Source: Psettodes erumei | Lineage: Eukaryota > Chordata > Actinopteri > Pleuronectiformes > Psettodidae | Reading direction: 5' to 3' | Length of the DNA stretch: 64,000 nt | NCBI GenBank assembly: GCA_016785225.1 | Contig: JAFBJZ010000656.1 | Coordinates: forward strand, 1,197,001 to 1,261,000 | In this document: piece by piece, positions 61,305-64,000 of the stretch | Layout of the letters: each line of letters opens with the position of its first letter | How positions within the stretch are numbered: the first letter of the stretch is position 1 | The notes under the pieces: model-generated | What the model saw: only the letters and a program-made list of their open reading frames with translations | Databases searched by the model: none | What the model was told of the DNA's origin: nothing | Position numbers and translations under genes: made by a program

Positions 61305-61419
61305 ACCAACGCAACTACAGCAGGCCCATTCATCTACCTCTGTTAATTAAAATCCATAAGAACAGCCGTGCCACCAAGGTCGTGAAAGAAACGTTTGCAA
61401 ATGTGAATAGTTAGTGAAT

Positions 61420-61447
61420 CCCCCCACTCCCCCCCAAGCACCCGCCC
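61420..61447 (-). other. Second G-quadruplex motif
   Basis: The minus strand reads GGGCGGG, a 5-base loop, G7, a 3-base loop and G6. It lies about 120 bases from the motif at 61284. Confidence 0.65.
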
Positions 61448-61539
61448 TTCTACTCCACACATCGCTCCATTTATAAACGCCAAATATCCAAGCTCTCCCA
61501 GCTCGCCACCAGGATGTTTGGAGGACAGAGACCGCACCT

Positions 61540-61810
61540 TCCCCGGCTCGCTTGTCTGTCACAGCGTAGGCTCAGGTGTGTGCGTTTGTGACGCCCTGAG
61601 GGTCCCTGTTCCGCCATCCGCTAAATTAAACTTCTCCTCCCCTTCCTGTGCTCGCTGAGAGGAGCCTCCTTCCAGGCGGCTCCCGGCCCCCGTGCAAACA
61701 CTGCCTGTGTGAGCAACCCAGCGTTCGAAGCCGCCGCTCCCCAAAGCCCAGTGCAATTGCCCTGTTATTGTCCACTCATCCACTGCTCAGAGGCTGGAGG
61801 AGGGTGGGGG
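61540..61810. other. GC-rich block, possible regulatory element
   Basis: GC- and CpG-richer than its surroundings and next to two quadruplex motifs. Open frames on both strands (61648-61929 and 61783-61559) show no domain. No splice sites that I can defend. A promoter, enhancer or orphan CpG island are all possible. Confidence 0.3.
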
Positions 61811-61929
61811 GGTCGACTCTACATCCAGCATATTGTAATTTGACAGTGAGCTTCGCATTCGCTTCTGTGGTTACCCCAGTGAACAGTCGGCGAGAGGAGT
61901 TAGTTGGGGAACACATAGTGGATAACTAA

Positions 61930-64000
61930 TTAAATCATACATTTTATGCTTTTCAGAGAAATTAAGGAGAGCAGCCTGCAGAATGATGTTCCCTTAGTTA
62001 TTTTAAACATGTGAAAATTAATCTCCCACAAAAGTTCTGACAGACCAGAGCCTTTTTTTTTACATATGAAAAGCAGCCCCGCAGGAATCTAACACTGGTA
62101 CAAAGCCCCCAAAAATATGATTTGAATTTTAAAAGGTTTCCTTGATGTGTTTTTAACAATGACTATTTTCCTCGAAGTCAGTCAATGTACTGTTTGCAGC
62201 AGCTACATGACATGCTCAAAAATACACAATAGTTGTTTTAACGGCTAAATTCCTTGATTTACTAACCTATTGCTAATGTGGTGAAATCATGGAATTCAGA
62301 AAATTGTTTTAACACTTAATATTTAGAGGTTGTTATATGAAATAATATTGGAACAAAATATCAAAAATTATAGTAATTATTACTTTTAATCAGTTTTGAT
62401 CTGGGATCAATCTGCTAAAGGTTACATTTTGGACTGGGAGAGATAAACATCCATCACTTTGACTGTGACTCGCAGCTGTGAGAGTAAAAGCTATTTATCA
62501 AATTGATTATGTCTTAAAAAACCTCTGAGGTGTGAGAGTTTCAGAGCTGAGAGCAGATCTGGCTGCAGCGCAGAACTTGAGGTGAGCGTACACCTTGTGA
62601 GACATGAAACGTATAACGGGGCATGATGGGTATGTGTTAGCTGAAGCCATACATGTGACTCAGGGTGGTCACTTTGGCCAGTCACTTTACTTCGATTGGT
62701 TTCAATGGGTTGCTACAACACTTGCTTCCTTCCTTCTATGGCATTTTTTGTGTGAAGCAGGGTGGAAACACTGAAAAAAAAGCTGGAGCTCATGTTTTAT
62801 GTCTTCTCTTATGTAACCTCATGCAGTTGCTGCAGGATACTTTTCATTTCTTTAGTTGGGTTTCCTTTTTTAATTTCAGCCAATTTCCTATTATTTCATC
62901 TATATCTCTTTTTAAGAGCTCGTTATTAATTTTCCATTTTATTGCTACTGGAGATATTAAAAATGTATACTTTTGCAGAACAGAACAGAACATCACATCA
63001 CTAAATAAAATTTGCAGATTTTTCAGGAAAACAATGGGCCAGGTTTGGGCTAAATCCTGTTCTCTGACTGGTTACTGGCTGTCATTATACATGTGATTAA
63101 TCATGTGATCACTATTTGATCATTGTAAGATCTCATAATTACAGTGTGATTTTCTGACATTACCTTGGCAGTGCTGTATTTTGGTGAGCAGTGGGTTGGG
63201 TGAAACCCACACTAAGGTGCAGAGGTGCCAGGTGGACAGAGAATATGAAAGGTCCTCTCATATCTGCTGTGCTTCAGGACTAAAGCCAGGACATCTATGC
63301 CCACAGCCTTTTGACCAGAGTCTCATTAATCACACTCCTACACATGACATAGAGTAATTACCCTGTGAGAGAGACACATACTGATACACACACACACTCA
63401 CAGTATATATCCCACTTTATGCACGTGGTATGTGAACGTGTGCATAAATAGGCAGGAAAAAACGGCAGAGAATTGCATTTGCATAAACACATTTTTTAAC
63501 AGATGTACGTTGTTTTGCAGCCTGGGAATGGCTGAGCCACACCGCTGAGTATTCTCCCTCTCTCTCTCTCTCACACACACACAGAGTGAGTTTCAAGGGT
63601 AGATCTTGCCACACATAGAAGGCTGTGGGTGTTTTTTTTTTTCTCGAGGTGTTGGGCAGGTCATGGATCCCTCATGCCCGGGGAGGGAGTCAGTCTGTCT
63701 AGGTATGATGAAATCCTCCACCTGTCCTCATTCATCAAGCCTACTACACATATTAATTATCACGAACCTTCAGACTTACAGCAGAGGACACACAGACCCT
63801 CCCACCTCCCACTCTCCCCCGGCCGACACCACTCCTTCAGACCGACGTTGAAGTTACAATTCAACTGTGGTGACCTGACAGGGATGCTGGTCAGCAAGGT
63901 GTTTTCAGAGGACACCTAAGTGTCACCTATGACTTGCAGGGTGTCCCAACCCAGTCTTGACAGTGGAGGTGCAGTCATATTGACCGCGACAAGGTGAAGA
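61930..64000. other. Noncoding stretch to the window end
   Basis: AT-rich. The open frame 62665-63096 (143 codons) has no recognisable domain and a hydrophobic, phenylalanine-rich composition typical of T-rich DNA. A CT/CA microsatellite lies at 63558-63583. Any exon cut by the window edge cannot be judged. Confidence 0.5.
63558..63583. repeat. (CT)n(CA)n compound microsatellite
   Basis: CT run 63558-63572 passing directly into a short CA run to 63583. Confidence 0.9.

Noticed and set aside
62665..63096. 143-codon open frame
   Set aside because: Phe/Ser/Leu-rich translation of T-rich DNA, no domain, no splice context.
1..64000. CRISPR array, operon, phage or other prokaryotic system
   Set aside because: No regularly spaced identical repeats with unique spacers, no ribosome-binding-site-led gene clusters; sequence texture is vertebrate.

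Overview
The window looks like nuclear DNA of a teleost fish, probably a spiny-rayed (percomorph) species. The basis is a set of interspersed repeats whose wording I recognise from teleost genomes, an RTE-type LINE, a Penelope-like element remnant, and AT-rich sequence with vertebrate-style CpG depletion and dinucleotide microsatellites. These identifications are from memory of the families; no search was run.

No complete protein-coding gene can be supported. The longest open frame (39703-40212, 169 codons) is about what chance allows in 64 kb of this composition. The window is best read as an intergenic gene desert or very large introns. The only hint of a host transcription unit is a CpG-rich block at about 5.5-5.95 kb. 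It ends, on the minus strand, in a good splice donor (exon end 5516, GT at 5515-5514), as a noncoding first exon of a leftward gene would.

Layout. 0-5.5 kb: a decayed teleost repeat, then two high-information regulatory motifs, a REST/NRSF RE1-like site (869-889) and an RFX X-box-like palindrome (3203-3216). 5.5-8.4 kb: two CpG-rich blocks. 9.9-10.6 kb: two fragments of one teleost repeat in opposite orientation. 16.5-16.9 kb: a broken Penelope-like C-terminus on the minus strand. 17-39 kb: mostly featureless AT-rich DNA with microsatellites, a GC-rich block near 30 kb, another copy of the 10 kb repeat at 32.7 kb and a 20-bp-period minisatellite at 35.7 kb. 39-45.3 kb: the repeat-rich core, with a weak exon candidate, three interspersed repeats and a tandem array of five degenerate tRNA-like units on the minus strand. 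49.3-51.2 kb: an internally deleted RTE LINE bounded by a perfect 18-bp target-site duplication. 51.2-64 kb: mostly featureless, with a 21-bp minisatellite at 59.5 kb and a C-rich, G-quadruplex-prone stretch at 61.3-61.8 kb.

The observations most worth following are the tandem tRNA-like array (44.0-44.7 kb), the deleted LINE with its exact insertion footprint, the RE1 and X-box motifs upstream of a possible leftward promoter, and the paired G-quadruplex motifs near 61.3 kb. Nothing suggests a new multi-gene system.
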